Origin: an uncultured Lachnospiraceae bacterium
Lineage (GTDB): Bacteria > Bacillota > Clostridia > Lachnospirales > Lachnospiraceae
Direction of reading: 5' to 3'
Length of the DNA stretch: 64,000 bases
Assembly: GCA_910579615.1 (NCBI GenBank)
Contig: CAJTUA010000013.1
Coordinates: forward strand, 53,161-117,160
The position numbers and the translations under genes are program-made. Below, one piece after another: positions 36,160 through 46,414 of this stretch. The stretch's first letter is position 1. The number at the start of each line of letters is the position of its first letter. The notes under the pieces were generated by a model. The model ran no database searches. It worked only from the letters and a program-made list of their open reading frames with translations, and was not told the origin of the DNA.

Positions 36160-39100
36160 TTAATCGTTAGTTCCCGGTAAATCAATCTCAACCCCACCCC
36201 GCAAAATAAACTCGCGCAACAACTTATCTATCTTCACAGGTATCTTCGGCGGAATAATGCTCCCACCTTCAACTGCTTCAAAATACTCTTTCGCCTTTTT
36301 CTTATCCGCAGTAGCTTTCAACGCATCAAACCTACCAAACTCATTGATATTTGCATCCGTTATCCGAGCCTCCATCATTGTACGAAGTTTCCCCTCGTCA
36401 AGCCCCAAAACAATCGCCAGCCTGTGAATCTGGTCATCCTTTGCCCTAGACATATACTCTGTAATATAATCCCGGAATGTCTTTCCATCCTCCGGCTCCA
36501 CATCACCGCTCTGAATATCATGCAGAAAAATATTTGCGAACTTCTGTTCCTCCTGCGTCAATGAGGCAAACGTCTTATGTAACTCATCTTCCGCCTGCTT
36601 AATAACTTCCGCATTTTCCCCCTGTTGGTGGAGTAATTTCAGGAATTTCTCAAACTTGGAATTCATATAGTCCACATCTATTTTCTCAGTATCTATGGCA
36701 ATCAAGTAACCATTAATATCATAAGGAACATCCTCACCGCTTCCTGCCCCATCACCAGGCGCAAATAATTCTTTATACCGTTGGGCGAGAACCTTATAGG
36801 TAACTTCATTCAAAGCAACCTGAACTTGATATTTTTCTCCTGAATCCGCATCCTCAAACTCGTAGACCGACTTTTTCCAGACAAACCCCTGTACCTTTGC
36901 CGCTTCCAAATACTCATTGAATGTCTTAAATAAATCGGCAAATTTCTTTCGCACAATGACCTCTGACGGCAGGCGGGTAAAGTTCGCAATCCCTTCCTGC
37001 TCAAACAAATCCTTGATTTGTGCAAAAACAAAATTCATGCCCTCAAGATTTTTATCAAGCCGCTCCACAAACAGTCCGAGCGGTTTATCGCCGGAGTAAA
37101 GCTTCACTGCCTCCCCAACCAACCGTTCCATCGTATGCGGGCGGCGATAATACCGGATCGTTCCGAATGGCTTCTCCGGGCCAAAAAGCCGGTTTGTCCT
37201 GGAAAATGCCTGAATAATGTTCTCATACTGCAAAACCTTGTCCATATAAAGCGTATTGATCCACTTGGAATCAAACCCTGTCAGCATCTGATCCACCACA
37301 ATCAGCAAATCAATCTGTAAATCAGGGGTTTGCTCAATCCGCTCATAAGGTTTTTTATGGGCAAGACGGGCAGAAATATCCTTTTTCATCTTGGCAAAGG
37401 TAGGAATGGTAAAGTCCTGTTCGAACCGCCTGTTATAATCTCCTATAATCTCTTCCAGACCATCCTTCTTGATTATACCATTCCCATTATTATCAATGCT
37501 CGGATCAAACAGAACCGTCACTTTTAATTCCGGGATTGCAGCCTTGACAAGCCCATAATACTGGATTGCCTCCGGGATACTTGTTGTCGCAAAAATCGCG
37601 TGAAATTTACCATTGTGGCTTAATGTCACCCAGTTATCCTTAATATCTTGAACCACCATATTCCGGTGTTCCTCCCGCTCATACTGGATGTTCGGGATAT
37701 AATCCTCGATCCCCTTTACATACTTCCCTGCACTGGTATAACTCCCGGCCATTGGCTTGGACATATATTCATAATACATCTTACTTTTCTTTGGGTCGGC
37801 GATCGCTTCCTGCACCGTACCCGCCTTTGCTTTTTCAAGTGCGACATTCTGGCGCAAATCGGCATCCTTGTAGGTTAGAACCTTGTATGGGTCAAACCCA
37901 AGCACATTTTTATCCCTGATGCCGTCCGCAATGCTGTACCGATGAAGTTCATCCCCGAAAATCGTCGCGGTTATGCTGCCTTTTTTCTGGTTCTCATCCT
38001 GAATCGGTGTCCCCGAAAAACCAAAGAAGATTGCCCTTGGGAAAGTCTGCTTGATCCGTGGCATCATGTTCTCACCAAAAACCGAGCGATGGCACTCATC
38101 GACAATAAACACAATACGTTTCGACTGCATAACCGCAAGGTCAGCAGCATTCAGTTCTCCCTCCGAATCCTCACGAATATTGCTCATCTTCTGGATCGAA
38201 GTCACAATCAGAGTGTTCGCAGGGTCTGGACTTGTCAGCTTTGCCACAAGAACATGTGTGTTTTCTGTCGCCTGGATTTCTTCATTTTGCTCGGCAAAGC
38301 CCCGGTATTCCTTCAGGCTCTGCGTCCCCAATTCGATGCGGTCAATCAGAAAAACCACCTTGTCGGCATCCTTGGAGGCAGCAATCAACTGGGCAGATTT
38401 AAACGAGGTCATCGTTTTGCCAGAGCCGGTGGTATGCCAGATAAAGCCACCCCTCTGTCCGCCCATTTCCCACTTGGTCTTTGCAACCTTGTCTGAAATC
38501 CGGTTTGCCGCAAAAACCTGATAACTCCGCATAACCTTCAAAATCCCGTCTGTATCGTCTGCAACCGTATAAAACCCGATCAGCTGATGCGCCATAGGAA
38601 TGGAAAGCAGCGTGGAAGCAATTACCTTCCAATCATTGATCGGTTCGTTGTCGAAATCCGCCCAATGGAAATAGAAATTTGGATTAAACTTCCCCTCCAA
38701 ACCTGGATTTGCAAAGTAAACCGTTTCCTCCGGGTTCATGGCAACAAAAATCTGTACCAGTGAAAAAAGCCCTGTAAAAATACCTTCCGCAGAATACTTC
38801 TCAATCTGGTTACAAGCCTGACTGACCGGAACACCGCTCCTCTTCAGCTCAATATGAATGACAGGCATCCCATTAATCAGGAGCATCAAATCGCCACGAC
38901 GGTCATTCAGTAATTTGGACTTTCTGGAAAACCTTGGTTGCCGGACGATCTGATAGCGGCTTTGACCAGCCGCAATTTCCCGACGGTCATAGATTTTCAA
39001 AGAAATCTCCTTGCCAAAGTGCCGTGTGTCCTCTGGATTATCCCTTGTAATGGAAACACTTTTCCCATTGATAAAGCCATTCAACTTCAGCGGTGTCCGT

Positions 39101-39318
39101 AAAGCAGCGATCTGTTCCAGAATCTGCTGCATCTCTCCTTCAGTCAGCGGATAGGAATCCAAACGATCAATGCCCCGGTTGTTTTGATAAAGGATGTCCG
39201 CCCAGTTCTGGATTAGCTGCTGTTCGGTATAGTTATGTAAAATTTCCTTTTCCCAACCGTGTTCAGAGAGGATTTTGATAAGTGCGGTTTCAAAATCGAC
39301 TTCTTTTGCGAATGACAT
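36160..39318 (-). CDS. hsdR: Type I restriction enzyme subunit R
   Basis: A 1,052-aa HsdR. The nuclease core is GDLMLLING ... HIELKR (Asp143; Glu157-Lys159). The helicase/translocase has Walker A HTTGSGKT (295-302), a DECH-type box FIVDECHRS, and motif III FGFSGTP. Motifs QMLTGFDSKW and QAFSRTNR are in the C-terminal half, followed by a helical domain that binds the methylase complex. It cuts unmodified DNA away from the recognition site after translocation. It follows hsdS by 18 bp. It appears full length and intact. Confidence 0.95.
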   Translation of the reverse strand: MSFAKEVDFETALIKILSEHGWEKEILHNYTEQQLIQNWADILYQNNRGIDRLDSYPLTEGEMQQILEQIAALRTPLKLNGFINGKSVSITRDNPEDTRHFGKEISLKIYDRREIAAGQSRYQIVRQPRFSRKSKLLNDRRGDLMLLINGMPVIHIELKRSGVPVSQACNQIEKYSAEGIFTGLFSLVQIFVAMNPEETVYFANPGLEGKFNPNFYFHWADFDNEPINDWKVIASTLLSIPMAHQLIGFYTVADDTDGILKVMRSYQVFAANRISDKVAKTKWEMGGQRGGFIWHTTGSGKTMTSFKSAQLIAASKDADKVVFLIDRIELGTQSLKEYRGFAEQNEEIQATENTHVLVAKLTSPDPANTLIVTSIQKMSNIREDSEGELNAADLAVMQSKRIVFIVDECHRSVFGENMMPRIKQTFPRAIFFGFSGTPIQDENQKKGSITATIFGDELHRYSIADGIRDKNVLGFDPYKVLTYKDADLRQNVALEKAKAGTVQEAIADPKKSKMYYEYMSKPMAGSYTSAGKYVKGIEDYIPNIQYEREEHRNMVVQDIKDNWVTLSHNGKFHAIFATTSIPEAIQYYGLVKAAIPELKVTVLFDPSIDNNGNGIIKKDGLEEIIGDYNRRFEQDFTIPTFAKMKKDISARLAHKKPYERIEQTPDLQIDLLIVVDQMLTGFDSKWINTLYMDKVLQYENIIQAFSRTNRLFGPEKPFGTIRYYRRPHTMERLVGEAVKLYSGDKPLGLFVERLDKNLEGMNFVFAQIKDLFEQEGIANFTRLPSEVIVRKKFADLFKTFNEYLEAAKVQGFVWKKSVYEFEDADSGEKYQVQVALNEVTYKVLAQRYKELFAPGDGAGSGEDVPYDINGYLIAIDTEKIDVDYMNSKFEKFLKLLHQQGENAEVIKQAEDELHKTFASLTQEEQKFANIFLHDIQSGDVEPEDGKTFRDYITEYMSRAKDDQIHRLAIVLGLDEGKLRTMMEARITDANINEFGRFDALKATADKKKAKEYFEAVEGGSIIPPKIPVKIDKLLREFILRGGVEIDLPGTND

Positions 39319-39336
39319 AAAGTTCTCCTTTCTGGC

Positions 39337-40536
39337 TTACACGAACATTTTTTCGAGGCAAGCCTTTTTTATATTTTGCAGGCGTTCTAACTCGCGCTGG
39401 TGAAGGGTGATGAGGTGGTCGAGATGGCGAAAAAATATCGCAATTCGTTCTTGTTCCTCCTTTGACGGATAGGTCATGGGGTATTCCAACATTTCTTCAG
39501 TTTTCAACACCCGGTTTCGACCAGCTCCCCCAGGGGATGCCAACCACAAGTGATGGCGGAATTTTTCATCAACGATAACATACCTGAAAAACTCAGGAAC
39601 CATGTTTTCGTGAAATGAAAACTGCGGAAATCTATGAGAAACGAGCTTTCCAGCGTCATGTTCGTCTGTAATTGCAACAGCGTGTTCCCATCCGAAGGTA
39701 ATGTTTACGATAAATTTTCCTGCTGCTACTCGATGCATTTGAGCCGTTTCAAGTTCTTGTCCCTTTTCGACATAGCTGTGAAAAGTTCCTTTTGCATGGC
39801 TTCTAATGCCAAGGCGGGTATAACCTCCATGAGGTGTAGCCACAGGGTCTTCATATTTGTGTACGATTTCCCCAAACTTACGCTGTTCCCAATCATCAGT
39901 AAACCCAGTGAAACGAATCTCTGGTACAGTCGCGCCCTCTCTAGGAAACATTCTTTCGAGCATGGATTTTTTAATGTTGCATAACCGTGAATACTTACGC
40001 TGGTGAAGGGTGATGAGGTGGTCAAGATGGGTGAAAAGTCTTCCAATCTTACTCTGCTCGTCCAATGATTTAGGAATCATAAACTCCGTATTTGATACCA
40101 AGCTCCAGTCTGCACGAGGCATTTTTGAACCTGATGACTGATTTGCAACATCATCAAATAGACTTGTCTGAATAAGTCTATATAGGAAATTTTTATCTGT
40201 TTCAATCGGTTTCAAGACCCACCAATCACCAACCGCAACGCCACCAAAATCAGGGTTAAGCCAATTATGCAGATAAGGGCGAAGTTTTCCATAAAGCACC
40301 TGTGTACCGTTGAAAATAATCCCTGCCTTTTGAACTTCTTTCATTCTTACATTCTTATTCAATCGCCCCTCTTCAGTGACTACATCTTCATATTCCACAC
40401 AAGGATTTTCCGGTGTGGAAACACCTATTGCCGATTCCCTAATAGATATTTCACTAAACTTACGCTGTTCCCAATCATCCGTAAATCCAGCAAACCTGAT
40501 AGCCGGAACACTGCCTTTTTCCTGCATATTATTCAC
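39337..40536 (-). CDS. hsdS: Type I restriction-modification specificity subunit
   Basis: A 399-aa HsdS with two target-recognition domains, each introduced by the same conserved block (IRFAGFTDDWEQRKF near residue 13; IRFTGFTDDWEQRKF near 208) and each followed by a conserved helical spacer (DHLITLHQRKYSRL; DHLITLHQRELERL). This internal symmetry is standard for enzymes recognising a split DNA site. The strongly repeated blocks would allow recombination-driven changes in specificity. Its start overlaps hsdM by eight bases. Confidence 0.95.
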   Translation of the reverse strand: MNNMQEKGSVPAIRFAGFTDDWEQRKFSEISIRESAIGVSTPENPCVEYEDVVTEEGRLNKNVRMKEVQKAGIIFNGTQVLYGKLRPYLHNWLNPDFGGVAVGDWWVLKPIETDKNFLYRLIQTSLFDDVANQSSGSKMPRADWSLVSNTEFMIPKSLDEQSKIGRLFTHLDHLITLHQRKYSRLCNIKKSMLERMFPREGATVPEIRFTGFTDDWEQRKFGEIVHKYEDPVATPHGGYTRLGIRSHAKGTFHSYVEKGQELETAQMHRVAAGKFIVNITFGWEHAVAITDEHDAGKLVSHRFPQFSFHENMVPEFFRYVIVDEKFRHHLWLASPGGAGRNRVLKTEEMLEYPMTYPSKEEQERIAIFFRHLDHLITLHQRELERLQNIKKACLEKMFV

Positions 40537-43087
40537 CTCCCCTCAACAGTTTTTTAAACTCCGCAAGCCCCATCATATCAAATTCGCTGCCCGTCAAATC
40601 ATCCAAAAACGAAACCAAGGAACGTTCTGTAGCCGCAATTTCCTCTTCAACCTCAGCAAAGGTCGTTTCATACTTCTTGCATACAACTTCCAACTTGCCA
40701 ATCAAATCCGCAATAACCGCATCGGGCAGGAAACGGAGGCTGCCCACAAGAGGAAGAATCCATTTTTTCCGCAAAAGTTCCAACACAGCATCATCGGACA
40801 GACTTTCAATGGTTGCTTTCGTTGCAAGATGAAGCGCAGTGCTTTCTTCTTTGATTTTCTTTTTCAGAACCTTTTCCTCTTCATTCAGTGCATCAGCTTT
40901 TTTCAGAATCGCCAATGTTTGCGGTTCTGCCTCCCTTGATTTCAACGCCTTCTTGACCTCAGCCGCAACAAACGCATCCTTACTCTCATTTACAAAATCC
41001 TGCTCTTTTTCTTCTTCCCCAAGTTCTTCAAGGAGCGCTTCACATTCACCCGGAATTTCGGACAGACGGTTTTCCAATCCCTTCAGCGCACCTAACGCAT
41101 CTGGCAATAAAGCCTCCTGCACCAACGCAAACGGAAGGACATGACCAACCCATCCCTCCTGCACTTCCTGATCTTTTCCGTCTTTCTTTTTGGAAACCAT
41201 GTTCGGGTCAACCTGTTTCGTAGCCTCAAATCCTTCGGTCTGAATAATTTCAAAATCAACCGCAATCCGTTTCCACTCATCATCCAGAAGCTGATAAGCG
41301 CCGTAACGGTCAATCAACGAAATTCCATCAAGCCGCGAGAAAATTGCATCACTCAACACAGACTCTTCTTGTGCTGTATTGAGCGTCTGCATTCCATCAA
41401 GAAGTTCTTCCCGCAGCATATCCTCAAAATCGTAAAACGACGCTTCATAATGAGAGATAAAAGATATTACTGCCGGATATGACCGGACAGCAGATTTTAA
41501 ATCTGTTACATTCAAACTATAATACGAACCGTTATCCGATGTAAAAAGCGTTTCCTTCAAACCAGGAAAAGCATCCCAATAAAGATGAAGTTCCTGAAGC
41601 TCACTGTCCGGGATACCGCCAAACATGGATGCATAAATATCCCAACTTTCCGTTTTTTCTGCCGAATCCACATATCGCGGAATATTCAGGTTGTAATCGT
41701 TGTCACGAATGATGTCACGGCTAACAACCCTGGAAAACTTCTCCACTGTGCTGCGTGTTGTTACAACATCTACGATACGTTTAATGTCACAGGCACGCAG
41801 GACATTGTTTTTCCCAACCTTTGCAAACCTCTTGGAAGCATCCACAATCAGCACATCCGTATTTTCCCGCTTCTGCTTCAGAATCATGATAATGGTTGGA
41901 ATGCCTGTACCAAAGAAAATATTTGCAGGAAGACCGATGACTGTATCAATGTGATTCAGCTCGATCAGGTTTTTCCGAATTGTTCCCTCCTCGCCACCAC
42001 GGAATAAAACACCGTGCGGCAGAACGATGGTCATAATTCCATCCGGTTTCAGATGGAACAGATCATGAAGCAGAAAGGCATAGTCCGCTTTCCCCTTCGG
42101 CGCAATGCCAAACCGCGCGTACCTAGGATCAGTTTCCTTATCAGCAGGATTCCATGCCTGAGAATATGGTGGATTGGAAACCACAGCATCTACATATAAA
42201 GGATTATAAGTATGTACTGGGTCATTTTCATCAAAGTACGGCCAGTCCTCCTCCAATGTGTCACCATTCCTGGTTACAATATTATCCGGCAGGATTCCCC
42301 GCATGACAAGGTTCATTCTCGTCAGGTTATAGGTATTTTCCTTTAGTTCCTGTGCATAGTACATGATATGGTCACCATTGCCCATATACCGGGCAGCGCA
42401 GTTGCCGATATTGATAAGCAGGGAACCGGAACCACTGGTAGGGTCGTAGATTTTGATTTCCGTTCGCCCTTTCAGGTGGTGCGCAACAATTTCGGACATC
42501 AGCAGAGAAACCTCGTGCGGCGTATAAAACTCGCCCGCTTTTTTCCCTGCGTTTGCGGCAAAGTTACTGATCAGATACTCATAGATAAATCCAAGAACAT
42601 CGTAATCTTGCTTCCCATCCATCGGAATATCCTTGATAAGATAGAGCAGGTCGCGGATTGCCTTGGTTCGCGCGCCCGAAGTTTCCCCCAACTTGGATAA
42701 CCCGGTTTGGAGTGTGGCAAAAATGTTATCAAACACCTTTTTGTGGGAAGGGTTGATCAGACGGCTAAATGCAGAAAGTGCATCCGTAACATTCTCTGCT
42801 GAAAAATCAATCCCCTTGGCAATCCAACTGGAAAACAAGTTTTCATAAGCAATAAAATATCCAAGGTTCTTCTGAATGCTTTCCACAGTTTCCGTATCTT
42901 CCTCGGTAAGTTCCGTGAGATATTCATCCGTCCAGTCGTTTTCTTTCAGGTATTTGACCTCCTTGTCCGAAAGAAACTTGTAGAAAATAAAGCCAAGGAT
43001 ATAGTCCTTATATTCGTTCGCTTCGATTTTTGAGCGCATCTTGTTGGCGGATTCCCAAATCTTAGATGCAAGCTGTTGTTTGTTCAT
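40529..43087 (-). CDS. hsdM: Type I restriction-modification methyltransferase subunit
   Basis: An 852-aa HsdM. The N-terminal HsdM_N helical domain (about 1-130) is followed by an N6-adenine methylase with SAM motif DPTSGSGSLL (215-224) and catalytic NPPY (305-308). Beyond about residue 480 there is a long extra segment with acidic coiled coils, making it much longer than the 500-aa classical enzyme; this long type is frequent in Firmicutes. It methylates the host's copies of the HsdS-defined site. GGGAGG lies before the start; it is the first gene of hsdM-hsdS-hsdR. Confidence 0.95.
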   Translation of the reverse strand: MNKQQLASKIWESANKMRSKIEANEYKDYILGFIFYKFLSDKEVKYLKENDWTDEYLTELTEEDTETVESIQKNLGYFIAYENLFSSWIAKGIDFSAENVTDALSAFSRLINPSHKKVFDNIFATLQTGLSKLGETSGARTKAIRDLLYLIKDIPMDGKQDYDVLGFIYEYLISNFAANAGKKAGEFYTPHEVSLLMSEIVAHHLKGRTEIKIYDPTSGSGSLLINIGNCAARYMGNGDHIMYYAQELKENTYNLTRMNLVMRGILPDNIVTRNGDTLEEDWPYFDENDPVHTYNPLYVDAVVSNPPYSQAWNPADKETDPRYARFGIAPKGKADYAFLLHDLFHLKPDGIMTIVLPHGVLFRGGEEGTIRKNLIELNHIDTVIGLPANIFFGTGIPTIIMILKQKRENTDVLIVDASKRFAKVGKNNVLRACDIKRIVDVVTTRSTVEKFSRVVSRDIIRDNDYNLNIPRYVDSAEKTESWDIYASMFGGIPDSELQELHLYWDAFPGLKETLFTSDNGSYYSLNVTDLKSAVRSYPAVISFISHYEASFYDFEDMLREELLDGMQTLNTAQEESVLSDAIFSRLDGISLIDRYGAYQLLDDEWKRIAVDFEIIQTEGFEATKQVDPNMVSKKKDGKDQEVQEGWVGHVLPFALVQEALLPDALGALKGLENRLSEIPGECEALLEELGEEEKEQDFVNESKDAFVAAEVKKALKSREAEPQTLAILKKADALNEEEKVLKKKIKEESTALHLATKATIESLSDDAVLELLRKKWILPLVGSLRFLPDAVIADLIGKLEVVCKKYETTFAEVEEEIAATERSLVSFLDDLTGSEFDMMGLAEFKKLLRGGE

Positions 43088-43485
43088 GTGGCTGATCCTC
43101 CCAATGCATTATTTAATTTCTACATATTATTTTTACTTGAAATAGCTTTGCTTTTGTAAATATTTTTTATCTTCTCTAACATTTTAGTTTTTACCCCTGT
43201 TTTACTGGACGTTTTTTCATTATTTTACTTATTATCTTCTTCTCATTGTTATGGTTTAATATTTCACTTTTTACTTCAATGGTCAAACTTTCATGATGAT
43301 TGCTTGGCAGTATCAACATAGTTCTATGTTTGTATGAGGATTTGATAATGCCTTCATCCTAAATTTAATATATATTTTATGAATTTCCTAATAGGACACC
43401 CTAAAATATAAATTATTTGTAAATATTATTTTTCCTATCCTATAACTATATCTTAATCATCAAAAAACATGGATTATAAAGTTTA
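43088..43485. other. AT-rich gap between hsdM and the NACHT gene
   Basis: No gene seen. It should contain the hsdM promoter on the minus strand; no consensus-quality -35/-10 pair stands out. Confidence 0.5.
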
Positions 43486-45945
43486 TTAGTATTCATTAAT
43501 ATACTCTTCATAACTTATAGTATCCCCTCCTTTGCTCATTTGTATATACGTTCCTTCCAAATTATATTTCTCCCGTAAATATTTAAATTGAATTTCACTA
43601 AATGTTGCTTTTCTTAGATCTGCATCACTCAAATTTACCTTGCTCAAATTTGTTTCTGCTAAATTTGTTTCGTTCATGTTTGCATATGACAAATCTGCCC
43701 CTTGAAAATTTGTTTCTTTCATACGCATTCTACTAAAATTCGCCCTACTCAAATTTGCCTCACTCAAATTTGCTCCATTTAAATTGGTTCCGCTAAAGTC
43801 TACTCCAGATAAGTTTATTCCTATCAAAGAAATCTTACTCAAGTTAAAAATCTCCGCTCCATACCGTGCTTCCATTTTACACACTTCAAGTCTAAATCTT
43901 ATATACTTTTCTAACTGCTCCTTATCAACATCCTCCAAAATATACTTTTTTTGACTTGTTTTTTCTAACAGCAAATATAATATTTTAATTAAATTATAAA
44001 AGCACTGAATTTCTTTATCAACAATATTTGTATATATCCGCTCGTTCCTATTTGTATAGAAAAACATGCCTTTCTCTATCATCTTTTTGACAGCACTTTC
44101 CCACCATTGATAAAAAACTTCTTTCTTATTATGATTTTTATATAATTTCAACAACTTATATTGTAGATATAAACTTATGTTGTTAATAATCTGTCCCTGT
44201 TTCAAATAAAAAGGTATCTTTCTAGACAGTTCTTCTTGACTTTCCTCTGTAAGTTCTATTATTGCTTGTTCAATTGAAGTAAAAATCGTTTCTGCAACAA
44301 AATATTCATAAATGGAACGATGAACGAAATATAATTCTTCCGTTTCCATCCCTTCACAATGCTTAACCAACTTAAAATAATTTCCAATCAAAAAGTCCCT
44401 CTGAATATTTTCATTTTCCTGATTCTCTTTTTGCATAACAGAAATACATATTTTTTCATATTCATTCCTTGGTATACACGCACCTACCTGATTATTTTCA
44501 AACATCCATATTGCTATTTCTTCTGAAATTTGATGTATTTGCCTTTTCACATTACCAATTCTGTGGTTATCCGCAAATTTCTTATTATCTATACACCTAT
44601 CATAAATTCCCCCCTCTAACGAAAAAATTTTATCATATATATCTACAATAGAACCTTCTCTTTCTATAGAAATATTTAGTGATAAAACCATATATAAAAT
44701 CAGAGGAATTCCAAGTATCTCCTTACTCTCTAGCAACTTCTTTATTGTATCCTCTGATATGTTATTCATTGTCTTCTCTTGAAAAACATTACAAAAACTC
44801 TTTATTTGAATTGTATCCCATGGTTGTAATGTAATACAAATACATTTAAGCCTTTCGAAATTATCAATACAATTAAGCCTACACGTAATAATTAACGAAA
44901 AATTTTCAATACCTCGTCCATATATCCAGTCTCCATATAAGCTATCCAATATTTCTTTTCTCTTATTACTAATACTTATTTCATCAAAACCATCTAAAAT
45001 TAAAGTTTTACCTTTCAATTCACCAAATGATAAGCCTAATTCCTCCAGTATTCTGTTAGATAACCTAACATCAGACCAATCTATATTTTTTAGATCCTGT
45101 GCAAACTTGTACACCAGAATATTATCCAATCTATCCAACAAATTAGCTGTAATCCATGTAATCAATGTACTCTTTCCAATTCCTGCATGCCCTAAAATTA
45201 AAAGCATTTTATTGTCACCTTGGGGACATATGTAATCTGATAGTAATTCTCCTAAATCTCTTCTTACAATTTTATTATCCCCCCATTGATAGTATGGTAA
45301 ATGTTTTTCCAAATATACTTCACTCAATTTTATATTTATACCAGCATTCTCATCTCGCTTATCAAAATCATTCAGAAACATATTGGCATTCCATCTATCA
45401 GCATATTCCCGTGTCCTGCTTTCTATTTTGTAATGCACATTATCATCTTTGAAGGCTCTATTATTTTCATTCAATTTTTGAGTTATATCCTTTAGCAACT
45501 TATTTATCTGTTTCGATTCTAAATTATTATCGTTTTTTGACTGTTCTAATAATGTTAAAAGAATGAATCTATATAAATCCAAATTGCTCTCTTTACTGAC
45601 TTCAGTACGTAATATTCCTATAAATTTCAAACACATATCACTATTTATATTTGGAATCAACATAGATAGGCCTTGTTTCACGACATCTATTTGATTTTCA
45701 TTATTACTTTTAAAACCCTTTAATAAATTTTCTGCAGCTTCATATAAAAGATTCTTATCCTTATATCTATTATAAGTTACTATGTTAATAGCATCAATTA
45801 TTACTTGATATATTCTTGTCTGAAAGTTTTGACTTTTAGATTTTCTATCTCTATCTGCTTCTTTTATTTTTTTATATGATGCATCTACACAATCACTGAT
45901 AGCTTTCCCAATAGATGCACTAAATATTTCCTCCAAAAATACCAT
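43486..45945 (-). CDS. NACHT-domain NTPase with C-terminal pentapeptide repeats
   Basis: An 819-aa STAND-type protein. The helical N-terminal part (1-200) has no recognised effector motif. The NACHT module has Walker A GHAGIGKST (252-260), Walker B LILDGFDEIS (314-323), a sensor TCRLN, and the NACHT-associated FVHRSIYEYFVAE late in the helical region. Residues about 700-775 are pentapeptide repeats (runs of A/N-L/F-S/x with NLSGVDFSGTNLNGANLSEA), likely a beta-helix sensor. Bacterial NACHT proteins are known antiphage NLR-like sensors, and this one lies beside a restriction system. It has low GC and stands alone on the strand. Confidence 0.88.
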   Translation of the reverse strand: MVFLEEIFSASIGKAISDCVDASYKKIKEADRDRKSKSQNFQTRIYQVIIDAINIVTYNRYKDKNLLYEAAENLLKGFKSNNENQIDVVKQGLSMLIPNINSDMCLKFIGILRTEVSKESNLDLYRFILLTLLEQSKNDNNLESKQINKLLKDITQKLNENNRAFKDDNVHYKIESRTREYADRWNANMFLNDFDKRDENAGINIKLSEVYLEKHLPYYQWGDNKIVRRDLGELLSDYICPQGDNKMLLILGHAGIGKSTLITWITANLLDRLDNILVYKFAQDLKNIDWSDVRLSNRILEELGLSFGELKGKTLILDGFDEISISNKRKEILDSLYGDWIYGRGIENFSLIITCRLNCIDNFERLKCICITLQPWDTIQIKSFCNVFQEKTMNNISEDTIKKLLESKEILGIPLILYMVLSLNISIEREGSIVDIYDKIFSLEGGIYDRCIDNKKFADNHRIGNVKRQIHQISEEIAIWMFENNQVGACIPRNEYEKICISVMQKENQENENIQRDFLIGNYFKLVKHCEGMETEELYFVHRSIYEYFVAETIFTSIEQAIIELTEESQEELSRKIPFYLKQGQIINNISLYLQYKLLKLYKNHNKKEVFYQWWESAVKKMIEKGMFFYTNRNERIYTNIVDKEIQCFYNLIKILYLLLEKTSQKKYILEDVDKEQLEKYIRFRLEVCKMEARYGAEIFNLSKISLIGINLSGVDFSGTNLNGANLSEANLSRANFSRMRMKETNFQGADLSYANMNETNLAETNLSKVNLSDADLRKATFSEIQFKYLREKYNLEGTYIQMSKGGDTISYEEYINEY

Positions 45946-46260
45946 GATTATTTCTCCTATCTTGCATCAAATATGTATAGTCGTACCTATTTATAAATAA
46001 TATGTAAATGAGCTTCTTACTCAATCCTAAGACAATAGCATTTATTTTTCTTTTCACATTGACAACCAATTGCTCACCCTACCCATGTACCACTTTCAAA
46101 GAACCACATTTGCAAGGTTGGCTGAGAGTGAAAGATTACTTTTAAGAAATGCCTAATAATATCAAGAGTCACTCTTTAGGTATTACGGAGCAGTTCTTGA
46201 TTGAGTACTGATTTTTTCTTATCCAGAACTATCTACACATAAATCAATAATTCCAAATTG
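45946..46260. other. AT-rich gap upstream of the NACHT gene
   Basis: No gene or clear signal apart from the upstream region of the NACHT gene (ribosome site GGAGAAATAATC before its start). Confidence 0.5.
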
Positions 46261-46398
46261 TCAAAGATCTGATAAAAAAATGGTTCCTCCATAAATTCCA
46301 ATCAACTCATAACATCGAAATTGCAAAAAGATATACCCAACCAGTCCTATTATAGCAGCTACACTTGTTATAAAAATTGAACCCTTTTTATTTTTCAT
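46261..46398 (-). CDS. 45-aa single-pass membrane protein
   Basis: A short frame with a good ribosome site (AGGAGA, eight bases before ATG) begins 16 bp after the stop of the Schlafen-type gene. It encodes a basic start (MKNKKGS), one strongly hydrophobic helix (IFITSVAAIIGLVGYIFLQF) and a short tail ending IFLSDL. It is probably co-transcribed with the Schlafen-type gene and may be its membrane partner, but could also be a chance frame in AT-rich DNA; the spacing and ribosome site argue for a real gene. Confidence 0.55.
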   Translation of the reverse strand: MKNKKGSIFITSVAAIIGLVGYIFLQFRCYELIGIYGGTIFLSDL

Positions 46399-46414
46399 AT
46401 TAGTTTCTCCTGAA

